This document shows positions 23,177-33,857 of a stretch of 64,000 nt of DNA, piece by piece. The notes below the pieces were generated by a model that was not told the DNA's origin, ran no database searches, and was given only the letters and a program-made list of their open reading frames with translations. The DNA lies in NCBI GenBank assembly GCA_023105745.1, contig JALGQZ010000001.1:55374937-55438936 (forward strand), read 5' to 3'. How positions within the stretch are numbered: position 1 is the stretch's first letter; each line of letters starts with the position of its first letter. This DNA is from Austropuccinia psidii (lineage: Eukaryota; Basidiomycota; Pucciniomycetes; Pucciniales; Sphaerophragmiaceae). The position numbers and the translations under genes are program-made.

Positions 23177-26100
23177 ATGCCAGTTCAGCATAGTCCCCCA
23201 GCAAAGAACACTAGATCCCAAAAACTTCCAGCTGTTCTCACTCTTACAGCAAGGGTTCCTCTTGACCACACACCATCAGTTCATCAACTGAGTGCAAACT
23301 TGGACAGAAGACCACCAATGGAAGGAGCAGCACCTTCAAGAAGAGGTGCAATGAAATCTAGAAGATCAAGATCCTTTTCTGGACTTTTGGGTGGCTACCC
23401 TGGCATGTCTGAAGGTGCAAGAGCAAGATTAGGGGAAGTTGAAGATGAAGAGGGGGAAGAGTCTGTGGAAGAGGAAGATTCTGGGGAGACTGAAGTGGCA
23501 GATGCCTTGGCAAATGCTCCAGAGGTGCCTCAGGGTTCTAATCTAGCCCTTTCTAGTCAACCTCTTGTCTCTCAAACTGATCCAAGTCTCCTCAAGATGA
23601 TGGAGAAGATAACTCAATTCATGGGGCAACTCACTCAAGCAGTTGCTCCCATGGACAATTCCAAAGCCCCTGTAAGGTTTGACTATGAAACAATAAGTAA
23701 AAATTACTAATATTTTACTTATTGTACTATGAATCTCCTTATGAATGAAATAAATAAGATAAAATAATTATAATAATAATAATAATTATAGTTATGGCAT
23801 AAAAATAATTATATTATTAATAAAAATATAATAATATAATTTATATTATAAAATATAATATAATAAAATAAATATATTAATATGAAATAATTAATATATT
23901 TAAAAGCACTTTATTATTGTTACAAACAAATAATAAAGGCATAAATAATTGTTTTTTATTAATAAAAAACAATTAATAACAATAATATTACTAATATTAA
24001 AGTTATAAATTAATATAAATACTATTTATATTAATTAAAGAATTATTAAGAGAATAATATACAGAAAATTATTAATAAAAGAGAAAATAACCTACTTTTA
24101 ACACTTAATATGATAATTGTGAGATATATTACGCCAAATAATATAAATACAACTTATACAAATTGTATTTACAATAAAAAAATAGAGAAATTACAAATAT
24201 TCTTGATTTTTTACATGCAAATGAGTTTTAGAGAGATTTTTAACAAAAACAGTTAAACAAATTATCTAATCACATCAAAATTGATGATTATAATAAAGAT
24301 GAACTTTGGTCTTTAATAATATAGAAGTTTTATATATAAAGAATAAAGATATTACCCTTTTGTTTGTATTTATTTAATGTTTTTGATGCGTCTGAGGGGA
24401 AAACAGAGCAGAAAGAGCTCTATTTATAGTAAATACATCCCTCCTAGAGTACAAAAGGCTTCTATTAGACGTGTACTGATCATATCCACTGGAGTCGATC
24501 AGTATTTTAAGGTTTGGTGATGATTACATCATGATCAAACCTCATTACATCACTATTACGCCATTATTTAGAGTTATCACTATAACTCTAGGTCTGATGA
24601 CGTCAAAGGCTTGGAAGAACCCCAAATTTCGTGGATTTTATTAGTTTTAATCATAAACTAATAGTATTCACCAATTTTAACACTTATATGACTGTTAAAC
24701 TTAATTTAAGGTTACAGTGTGTGATCATAAATGATCAAATTAAGCTCAAACTTTGATCCTTAATAACTTTTAATATTTACCTGCTACAGCCATTCAGAGA
24801 GTGAATTGTGATAGATTGGCATAACCGTATTATGCTTCCAAGAGCATTTCATTACATCATCAAAACTCTATTTTTGATGATTTTTCTTGTAACTCATCTT
24901 TTCTGTCGAAATTTAATATTTTAAACTTCAAACTATGATTTCAAGGGGTTATACCTTGAATATTATAATGAAAAATAAATCATTCTTCACGAATGAACTA
25001 GTAGAATCCAACTGTCTACTTATTTTTAATTTTGGACCACTTTCACAACAAAGTGGTCAACAGCGCTGTTGATTTTAATCAATAATTCCTTACAGATTTT
25101 AACCTTGTTTATAACATGTAAAATAAACTTCATATCTGTGTTCCTACAGTAATTACATGATTACTTTATTTTTGGTTCATCACTCTATCATGTATAATTC
25201 AAGAGATATTAGCTAAAATCCTTGAATATATGTGTTGACCAAAAAAGTGCATATATTCAGGTTAATTCCTTAAGTATTGGTTTTGAAGCTTAGCTTATTA
25301 ATTGTTTTATGTGTGTATTTTTATTTAGAATCCAATGGGACCATTTATTTTACATTTTGTTTCATTAGTTTTTGAAATAAATAAGGATTTGTGGTTTTTA
25401 TAAGGTATTATTACTTATAACTTATTGAATATTGACTTTACAGATATGCCATAAAAATGGTATATGTGTATTTTACCATGGGGAATCCAATTGTGTGATT
25501 TATTTCACATCTTTATTCATTGGTGTTTAAGTTAAACCAAATTTTGTACCAATTTATGGTATTTTTATAGTTTTTAAGGTACTTATTTTTAATGTATAAT
25601 TATAGAAAATATTTCTTGTGACCTTTTTGGGTATGTGGTCATATCTCAAAGGTTCACAGCCCCTGCTTTCAAGACTTCATCCATGAAGGCACCTGATTCT
25701 TTTGATGGTACTCAAGCTCATAAATTGAGAGGATTTATCCAATCCTGTCAATTAATCTTCCATAATGATCCAGCAAGTTTCTTCTCTGACAGGAAGAAAG
25801 TTCTTTACTCAACTTTGTTTCTCACTGGTAGAGCTGGAAAGTGGATTGAACCCTATCTCTCAAATCTCTCCAATGAAGACCCTTCTTATCTCCTCAATAA
25901 TTGGCCATTATTTGAATCTCAATTATTCACTCTGTTTGGTGACCCCAATGAAGTCAGGAAAGCTGAACAAGAGTTGGACAATTTGAGGATGAGGGAAAGT
26001 GGTCATGTATCCTTGTACATTGCTGATTTCAGAAGCTTAATGTCAATAATTGGAGATTGGGGGGAAAGAGCTTATATCCATGTTTACGGAAGAGGATTGT

Positions 26101-26543
26101 CATCATGATTATTGGATCAGTTGCCTTCTCACCCTGGAACTTTTGATACTCTTCAAGAGCGTATGGATGTCACTTTAGAATTAGACACAAGATATCATGA
26201 GAGGCAAAAAGAAAAGGGTGGAAATCAAGAGATGAAGCCTCCTGTCAATGAATCCAATCAATCTAGGGCTCCTCAAAACTCATCTTCAAAGAGGCCTCAC
26301 CAGAAGAAGAACAAGAAGGGCAAGCAGTCTCAATCTTCAAAGGACAAGCCTCATGCTGCTCTCCTCAATAAGGACAATAAATTAATTGGTTCTGAAAAGG
26401 AGAGGAGGATTAAAGAGGGGTTGTGTACTTATTGTGGTGGAAAGCACCCAATTGAAAATGCTTCAAGAGACCTCAGAACAAGCCTGGGTCATCATCAAGA
26501 GGCTTCCCTAACAAGCAGGGAAAAGCCTGAGTGGGGATCATGA
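23177..26543 (+). pseudogene. Element D gag, split by a reversed solo LTR
   Basis: The start ATG at 23177 opens MPVQHSPPAKNTRSQ, as in E. The frame runs to 23670, is interrupted by the solo LTR with its GCCCC duplicate, and continues from 25664 with the conserved retrotransposon gag domain (FDGTQAHKLRGFIQSC, LTGRAGKWIEPYL). A TGA at about 26106-26108 stands where E has AGA. Loss of one A in an A-run near 26455 shifts the zinc knuckle region out of frame. The GGGAAAA slip site of E is preserved at 26518-26524. Basic Lys/Ser-rich segments before the knuckle match E. Confidence 0.9.
23671..25658 (-). repeat. Solo LTR of the B family, inserted in D gag
   Basis: Reading the minus strand, it starts TGTGAACCTTTGAGATATGACC and ends ACCTTACA like B's LTR. 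It is flanked by the duplication GCCCC (23666-23670, 25659-25663) and has no internal region, so it is the product of LTR-LTR recombination. It keeps the TATA box (24421-24428), the hairpin (25035-25058), and a full TGACGTCA palindrome near 24599 that is TGATGTCA in B's 5' LTR. Confidence 0.95.
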
Positions 26544-27309
26544 TGTGTTCAATGGTTCTCACTTATTTCCTTCAAGAGCACAATTGTGCACTCTGAATAC
26601 TACTGTCAAGAAATCTTTAAAGCTTCTTGTTTTCTCTTGTGTCTCTAATATTTGTTATTGTATTCTCATTGATTCTGGTGCTACAAACTCCTTTATTGCA
26701 AAGAATTTTGTTCTCAAGTACTCATTGACTTTGTCAGGGCTCCCTGAAAAGATTCCTCTTTTCATTCTGGACTCTAATGAATACCCTTCTTTGTTCATCA
26801 CCCATTATACCAAGTGGGCAGTTGACTTGCCTTCCTTCCCAAGCTTTGAATGCAACTTCTTTGTCATAGATTCACCCAAGGGAGAAGACCTGATATTGGG
26901 CTTTGATTTCCTTTACCATTTTAATCCCATTATTGATTGGAAAAATGGATTGATCACCTATGATTCTAGTCATAAGGATTCTAGTGGTATTATTCCTTCT
27001 ACTAGTAATGACTTTGCCACTGCTGTCAACAGTGTTGCTCTGGTTGGTGAACTTAAGACACCTTCCCTTTCTTCTTCTGTCCATATCCCTTCCATCATTC
27101 CCTGTCAGTCATCACTTCCATTGAAAGATGAAGTCTTCAAAGAGATAAAAGATGTTGGAGAAGATGTTGCTATATCTTCACTTCATCTCTTTCAAGAGGA
27201 TATGGACCTTCCTCCTTTATCTTTTCATGCCTCCCTGGAGCAGTGGGATGAGGAGGAAGAGCCAGAAGAAATTGAAACTGTGTTGAAGGTAGTCCCTCCT
27301 GTTTATCAC
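26525..27309 (+). pseudogene. Element D pol, left part: protease to pre-reverse-transcriptase linker
   Basis: The frame reads through the protease active site (LIDSGATNSFI), LILGFDFLYHFNPIIDW and the acidic linker (EEEEPEEIE) without a stop until E cuts it after PPVYH. The E target duplication ATCAC is at 27305-27309. There is no ATG near the start; as in E, pol is expected to be made by a -1 shift from gag. Confidence 0.9.
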
Positions 27310-28046
27310 TGTCACAGCCAAGGAGGCAGGGGCATTACCAATCATATTCTACAATCATTACTTCATTGATACCCCTCAAAACCCAATCAGCAAGGGGGTT
27401 TCATTCAACAGTCTCCAAATACAGTTCCAGACCTCAATACAGTTTTCATACAGGCAAGACCCAAATACAGGATTCACCAAATACAGTCCTGTAATCAATA
27501 CAGGCGCAAATACCTGTATTGACTGTATAACCTGTATTGGATTCACCAATACAGGATTCAATCCCACATCCAACTTCTTCCAGCATACAGACAAGTATCT
27601 CAACACTCAAACTCCAAGGCTGGCATTTCTCACATATACCAGCCCCTCTTCACCCACCTGGGGGTTTTTCCCCCAGTTAATTAAAATAGTTGATTTATTA
27701 TTTAATATTATTTTATTCTCACTTTTGGAATATTATTTTATTATTTATTAAGTTAGTCTTTGCCTTCCCTCACCTGTTCAGTAGAGTCCTGGTGGCCATA
27801 TCCTTTATTAATCCTTTTCTCTTTTCTGAACAGGTTGAAACAGTGACTCAGGATTATTTGTGGTTGGCTCTTTATTATTGCTTTTGTTTTGTCTCTCTTA
27901 TCTTTTATGCTTATTATTTTATGACTAGGAATTTATCCTCTTACTCCATTACTCTTATCATTTGAGTATTTTCTTCTGAGCCCTCCATAAGTAAGTCTGT
28001 TCACTGAGTGCCAGGCCCTCTTCATTTTAGAAGAGCCCCTGTGACA
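27310..28046 (+). repeat. Element E 5' LTR
   Basis: It begins TGTCACAGCC and ends CCCCTGTGACA. Between about 27415 and 27555 there is a cluster of AATACAG words and their complement CTGTATT (about ten copies). The promoter and self-primer block follows at 27632-27688. Confidence 0.96.
27632..27688 (+). promoter_or_regulatory. Core promoter, hairpin and self-primer of element E
   Basis: CATATACC is followed by a perfect hairpin CTGGGGG-TTTTT-CCCCCAG (27658-27676) and AGTTAATTAAAATA (27675-27688), which is the exact reverse complement of 28048-28061. The layout matches D and A. Confidence 0.75.
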
Positions 28047-28061
28047 TTATTTTAATTAACT
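28047..28061 (+). other. Self-primer-binding site of element E
   Basis: Directly after the LTR, 28048-28061 pairs with 27675-27688 over 14 bases, plus an outward G-U. Compared with D, the A/T-differing bases change on both sides together, keeping the pairing. Confidence 0.78.
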
Positions 28062-28781
28062 CATAATTGCTTCTTTCTTTTCATTCATTTTATTCATTTC
28101 TCTCATTCTTCTATTATGATCTTTTAACGATTATGAACTTTAATGATTTTATGATTTTCATCAATGTTCATCTCTCTCATTTCATTCTCATGAAAATTTA
28201 TTCTTTCTAATTTCTCTATTCTGCTGACCAATTCACTTTATTCTCTATCATCTTCATCTCTCTTTTGTTTGAATTCAGGTTTATTCAGGTTTTATTGCTT
28301 GGAATTAGTTGGGTTAATTGATTCATCATTCAGGGTTATTTGATTTGGGGTATTCAGTGGTTTTGATTGAAATTTCTCAAGATTATTGATTGATTGATTG
28401 GTTGTTCAAGACATTGACTTCACCTCAAGATATTGATTGAATTTTGATTGATTTGATTTGATTGACTTGATTTGATTCCTCAAGAAAGCTGATTTATCCT
28501 CAAGATTTGATTTAATTGAATTGATTTTTGAAGATATTGATTGAATTCCTCAAGACTTAATTGATTTGATTTTGATTGACTTGATTTGACTTATTGATTG
28601 AAATTGATTATTCATAAGAATTTGACTTTGTCATCTTCACTCTTCAAGATTTATTCATATTGATTCACTTCAAGACTGTTTATTGATTCTTCAAGATCAT
28701 CAAGATTCTCATTTAATTTGATTTGGTCAAGCCTTAATTTATTCAAAGTATCATCAAGTTTTTATTCATTCTTCTTTCATA
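28062..28781 (+). other. Element E leader, GATTGATT-rich
   Basis: The untranslated leader has dense GATTGATT / TTGATTTGATT and CTCAAGA words from about 28330. Upstream ATGs are few. The gag ATG at 28782 is in the context CATAATGCC. Confidence 0.6.
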
Positions 28782-30140
28782 ATGCCAGTTCAGCATAGCC
28801 CACCAGCCAAGAATACAAGATCCCAGAGACATCAAGCTGTTCTCACTCCTACACAAAGGGCTCCTCTTGACCGCACACCATCAGTTCATCAACTGAGTGC
28901 AAATCTGGACAGAGGACCACCAATGGAAGGAGCAGCACCCTCCAGAAGAGGAGGTGTGAAGTCTAGAAGATCAAGATCATTCTCTGGACTATTGGGTGGT
29001 TATCCTGGTGTTTCTCAAGGGCCTAGAAGTAGATTGGGGGAAGCTGAAGATGAGGAGGGGGAGGAGTCGGTGGAAGAGGAAGAATCTGAGGAGACTGAAG
29101 TGGCAGCTGCCTTGGCAGGTGCTACTGAAGCTCCTGAGGCTCCAAATCTAGCCCTTTCTAATCAACCTTCTGTCTCTCAAGCTGAACCAAATTTCCTCAA
29201 GATGATGGAGCAAATGACTCAGTTTATGGGACAACTCACTCAAGCAGTTGCCCCAAGGGACACTTCAAAAGTCCCTGCATTCAAGACTCCATCAATGAAG
29301 GCACCTGATTCTTTTGATGGTACTAAAGCTCATAAATTGAGAGGATTCATTCAATCCTGTCAATTAATCTTTCATAATGACCCAGCAAACTTCTTCTCTG
29401 ACAGGAAGAAGGTGCTTTATTCAACTTCTTTTCTTACTGGTAGAGCTGGCAAATGGATTGAACCTTACCTCTCAAATATCTCCAATGAAGACCCTTCTTA
29501 CCTCCTCAATAACTGGCAGTTGTTTGAAACCCAGTTATTCACTCTGTTTGGTGATCCCAATGAAGTCAGAAAAGCTGAACAAGAGTTGGACAATTTGAGG
29601 ATGAGGGAAAGTGGTCAAGTTTCCTTGTACATAGCTGATTTCAGAAGTTTAATGTCAAGAATTGGAGACTGGGGGGAAAGGGCCTATATTCATGTGTATA
29701 GAAGAGGCTTGGCATCAAGATTGTTGGACCAATTGGCTTCTCACCCTGGAACTTTTGATAGTCTTCAAGAACTCATGGATATCACCTTGGAATTGGATAC
29801 CAGGTACCATGAGAGGCAGAAGGAAAAGGGCAGTCATCAAGAGAAGAAGCCTCCAATCAGTGGATCCAACTCCTCCAAGCCTCCTCAAAGTTCATCATCA
29901 AAGAAGCCTTATCACAAGAAGAATAAGAAGGGGAAGAATTTTCAAGTGTCCAAAGACAAGCCTCATGCTGCTCTCCTCAATAAGGACAATAAATTAATCG
30001 GTTCTGAAAAGGAGAGGAGGATTAAAGAAGGCTTGTGCAATTATTGTGGTGGTAAACACCCATTTGAAAAATGCTTCAAGAGGCCTGAGAATAGGCAAGG
30101 GTCATCAAAAGGCTTCCCTAGCAAGCAGGGAAAAGCCTGA
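28782..30140 (+). CDS. gag: Element E gag, 452 aa, intact
   Basis: Gag forms the particle and packages the RNA. The ATG start is shared with D. Order by residue: a disordered basic and Pro/Ser N-terminus (1-70), an acidic run EDEEGEESVEEEESEETE (about 85-108), the retrotransposon gag domain (about 165-330; DSFDGTKAHKLRGFIQ, GRAGKWIEPYLSN, FTLFGDPNEVRKAEQELDNLRM), a Lys/Ser-rich nucleocapsid (about 345-410) and a zinc knuckle CNYCGGKHPFEKC. The knuckle is CX2CX3HX4C, one residue shorter than the usual CX2CX4HX4C. The TGA at 30138-30140 lies three bases after a GGGAAAA heptamer that would shift ribosomes into pol. Confidence 0.95.
   Translation: MPVQHSPPAKNTRSQRHQAVLTPTQRAPLDRTPSVHQLSANLDRGPPMEGAAPSRRGGVKSRRSRSFSGLLGGYPGVSQGPRSRLGEAEDEEGEESVEEEESEETEVAAALAGATEAPEAPNLALSNQPSVSQAEPNFLKMMEQMTQFMGQLTQAVAPRDTSKVPAFKTPSMKAPDSFDGTKAHKLRGFIQSCQLIFHNDPANFFSDRKKVLYSTSFLTGRAGKWIEPYLSNISNEDPSYLLNNWQLFETQLFTLFGDPNEVRKAEQELDNLRMRESGQVSLYIADFRSLMSRIGDWGERAYIHVYRRGLASRLLDQLASHPGTFDSLQELMDITLELDTRYHERQKEKGSHQEKKPPISGSNSSKPPQSSSSKKPYHKKNKKGKNFQVSKDKPHAALLNKDNKLIGSEKERRIKEGLCNYCGGKHPFEKCFKRPENRQGSSKGFPSKQGKA
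30128..30134 (+). promoter_or_regulatory. Probable -1 ribosomal frameshift site between gag and pol (element E)
   Basis: G GGA AAA fits the X XXY YYZ slip rule in gag's frame. Pol is in the -1 frame and open across this point, and the gag stop follows immediately. The heptamer is unchanged in D (26518-26524). I did not verify a downstream RNA structure. Confidence 0.7.
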
Positions 30141-33100
30141 GTGGGAATCATGATGTGTTCAATGGTTCTCACTTATTTCCTTCAAGAGCACAATTGTGCA
30201 CTCTGAATACTAGTGTCAAGAAATCTTTAAAATTTCTTATTTTTTCTTCAATCTCTGATATTTTTTATAGTATTCTCATTGATTCTGGTGCTACAAACTC
30301 CTTTATTGCAAAGAATTTTGTTCTCAAGTACTCATTGACCATGTCAGAGCTCCCTGAAAAGATTCCTCTTTTCATTCTGGATTCCAGTGAATCCACTTCC
30401 CTGTTCATCACCCATTATACCAAGTGGGTTGTTGATTTACCTTCCTTCCCAAGCTTTGGATGGGATTTCTTTATCATAGATTCACCCAAGGGAGAAGACC
30501 TAATATTGGGCTATGATTTTCTTTACCATTTCAATCCCATTATTGATTGGAAAAATGGATTGATCACCTATGATTCTAATCATAAGGATTCTAGTGGTAT
30601 TATTTCTTCTACTAGTAATGACTTATCCACTGCTGTCAACAGTGTTGCTCTGGTTGGTGAACTTAAGACACCTTCCCTTCCTCCTTCTGTCCATAACCCC
30701 TCCATTTTTCCCTCTCAGTCATTACTTCCATTAAGAGATGAAGTCTTCAAAGAGATAAAAGATGTTGGAGAAGATGTTGCTATATCTTCACTTCATCTCT
30801 TTCAAGGGGATATGGACCTTCCTCCTTTATCTTTTCATGCCTCCCTGGAGGAGCAGTGGGATGAGGAGGAAGAGCCAGAAGAGATTGAAACTGTGCTGAA
30901 GGTAGTCCCTCCTGTTTATCACAATTATTTGGATGTATTCTCCAAAGTGAAAGCAGAGAAACTTCCTCCACACCGTGCCTGTGATCATCATATCGAACTG
31001 GAGGGTCTTCTACCTCCAGTTGGTGTTATCTACTCTTTATCAAAGAATGAGTCAGAAACACTGTGGGCCTACATTTCAGAGAATGTAGAGAAAGGTTTCA
31101 TCAGACCAAGCTCCTCCTCAACAGGAGCACCTGTCCTTTTTGTTAAGAAAAAGGATGGTGGTCTCCGTTTGTGTGTTGACTACCGCAAACTTAATGCTGT
31201 CACTAGGAAGAACAGGTATCCTGTTCCTCCAATGAATCAGCTTCTTACCGTCTTTAACAGTGCTACTATCTTCTCCAAGATAGATCTGTGTGGTGCTTAT
31301 AATCTCCTGAGAATTAAAGAGGGGGATGAGCATTTAACTGCCTTTAGAACCAAATATGGCAGTTATGAGTATTTGGTTATGCCATTTGGCTTAACCAATG
31401 CTCCAGCTTCTTTCCAAAATCTTGTGAATGATATCTTTGCAGATTATTTGGATATTTTTGTTGTAGTGTACTTAGATGATATTATGGTCTTCTCTAGCTC
31501 TTTGGATGAACATGTTAAACATGTGGCCTCTGTTCTCCAAAGACTGAGAGACAATAATTTGTTTGCTAAAGCCTCCAAGTGTGTATTCCATGCCTCAAGT
31601 GTGGAATACTTGGGCTATGTTGTGTCAAGTGATGGCCTCAAGATGGATTCTTCAAAAGTTCAACAAATCCTCAATTGGCCTCAGCCCAAGAACATCAAGG
31701 CCCTCCAATCCTTCCTTGGCTTTGCCAACTTTTATCGTTGTTTCATTAAAAATTATTCCAAAAAAAATCTCTGCTCTCACTTCCCTTCTCAAAAAAGATT
31801 CTCCCTTCATCTTCAATGAGGAAGCTCTTAGCCAGTTTCAGATACTCAAAGAAGCTTTCACCACTGCTCCTATCCTCTCTCACTTTAATCCTTCTCTCCC
31901 AACTATTGTAGAGACTGATGCCTCTGATTATGCCTTGGGTGCTGTACTGAGTCAGGTGAATGACTCAGGAAAGCATCCCATTGCATTTGATAGTCGCAAG
32001 CTCTTACCAGCTGAACTCAACTATGAAATTCATGACAAGGAACTCCTTGGCATAGTTTGGGCTCTCAAGCGCTGGAGAGCCTTTCTCCTTTCTCTTTCTG
32101 ATTCCTTTGAGGTCTTGACAGACCATTGTTCTCTCCAATATTTTATGTCCTCTAAAGTCCTTACTCGTCGTCAAGCCCGTTGGGCTGAATTTTTGTCTGA
32201 ATTTCACTTTGTTATCACTTACCGCCCAGGCAGGCTGGCCACTTTACCAGATGCCTTGTCACGTCGGGACGACGTGTACCCAGAGAGGGGGGTGGATTTC
32301 ATCAGCAAGAATCCTCAAAACTTTCATCAAGTTCTCAAGCAAAATGAAATTCAAGAGTCAAGATTCTTTTCCATAAAAGTTGAAATGTTTTCAGATTTAG
32401 TTGATCAGATCCAAAGACAAGTATGGCAAGACAAAGACTATAAGGAGATCCTCAAGAAATTAGCAAGAGGAGAATCAGTCCCAGACTATTCTCTTGAACC
32501 TCAAGCAAAATTATTATTGTTCAAAGATAGAGTAGTCATTCCAAGCAATCATGAAGTTCAATTGGACATTCTTCAAAGGCGTCATGACTCACCGTTGGCT
32601 GGCCATCCTGGCCAGGAGAAGACCCTCAAGCTCATCAAGAGGGATTTTTATTGGGCTGGCATGAATCAAATCATCAAGGACTATGTGTCCTCATGTCAGC
32701 AATGTTCAAGAAACAAGAACATCCACCATAAGAAGTTTGGATTACTCAAGCCTCTTCAAATCCCATCTGGTCCTTGGAATTCTTTATCAATGGACTTTAT
32801 CACTCAATTGCCCTTGTCAAGCAACTTTGATTCAATTTTAGTAGTTGTAGACAGGTTTTCAAAAATGGCAATATTTATTCCAACTTATTCAACAATCACT
32901 GCACTGGACTTAGCTCAAATATTCATTAATCATGTCTTTTCCAAACATGGTCTTCCAATCAGTATTGTTAGTGATAGAGGTTCATTATTTGTTTCATCAT
33001 TCTGGACCCAATTATGTCAGCAGCTCAAGATATCAAGAGATCTTTCAACTGCATTTCACCCTGAAACAGATGGACAGACAGAGAGGGTAAATCAGATTCT

Positions 33101-33857
33101 AGAACAGTATCTTCGGATGTATGTCAGTTACCATCAAGATGACTGGCACACCTGGCTCCCTCTGGCTGAATTTGCCTATAATAATGCAGAACATTCATCC
33201 ACAAAGCAATCACCTTTTTTCACCATTTATGGAAGAAATCCCAGCTTTGACTCAATCCATGTTTCTCAAGATTCACCTGCTGGAAAGTTATCAACAAAAC
33301 TCCAATCAGTACAGCAAGTTGTCAAAGAAGAATTAGAGTCAGCAATAAGAAGATTCAAGAAGTATGCAGATAGAAATAGAGCAATTCCACCTGATTTCCA
33401 ACCTGGGGACAAAGTATGGCTAGCCTCCAAGAACATCAAGACAACAAGACCCACCAAGAAGCTCTCAGAAAGATGGTTGGGACCTTTTGAAGTTCTGAAG
33501 AAGATTGGCAGCCATGCATATCACCTCAAGTTGCCTCAACAATGGAAGTCAGTTCACCCTGTTTTCCATGTGTCCTTGTTAGAACCAGTGAAGCAATCAA
33601 CTATCCCAAATCGACACCAATTGCCACCACCTCCAGTAATAGTGGAAGAGCAAGAAGAATGGGAAGTGGCGCAGGTTCTGGACTCAAAACTCAAGAGAGG
33701 TTCATTATGGTATTTAGTTGAGTGGAAAGGATTCAGTGAAGACCCAGAAAGAACAACTTGGGAACCAGCTTCCAACCTTACCAACTCTCCAGACCTTGTC
33801 AAGGACTTTCACACTTTGTATCCTGACAAGCCTGGCCCAAATGCCTCAAGAGTTTGA
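30135..33857 (+). CDS. pol: Element E pol: protease, reverse transcriptase, RNase H, integrase, chromodomain (one-base break)
   Basis: The frame is entered by -1 shift from gag. Protease motif LIDSGATNSFI is near 30280-30310. Reverse transcriptase spans about 30940-31700, with FVKKKDGGLRLCVDYRKLN and YLDD at 31469-31480. An A-run of eight at 31760-31767 (seven A's at the same place in D) shifts the frame, which continues as RNase H (ETDASDYALG near 31912), the integrase HHCC finger (32580-32705), the catalytic core ([22 protein letters not shown]) and a classical chromodomain at about 33650-33810 (EEWEVAQVLDSKLKRG, WYLVEWKGF, TTWEP). Chromodomains steer integration to marked chromatin in this group. 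With LTRs this alike, the extra A may be a sequencing error or a very recent mutation. Confidence 0.93.

Noticed and set aside
27376..27606. 76-codon minus-strand frame, identical at 36900-37130
   Set aside because: Its identity only reflects the identical LTRs; it is absent as a frame from the related D LTR.
31760..31767. A8 run in E pol as a programmed frameshift
   Set aside because: It falls between reverse transcriptase and RNase H, where D has A7 and a continuous frame; programmed shifts in this group lie between gag and pol.
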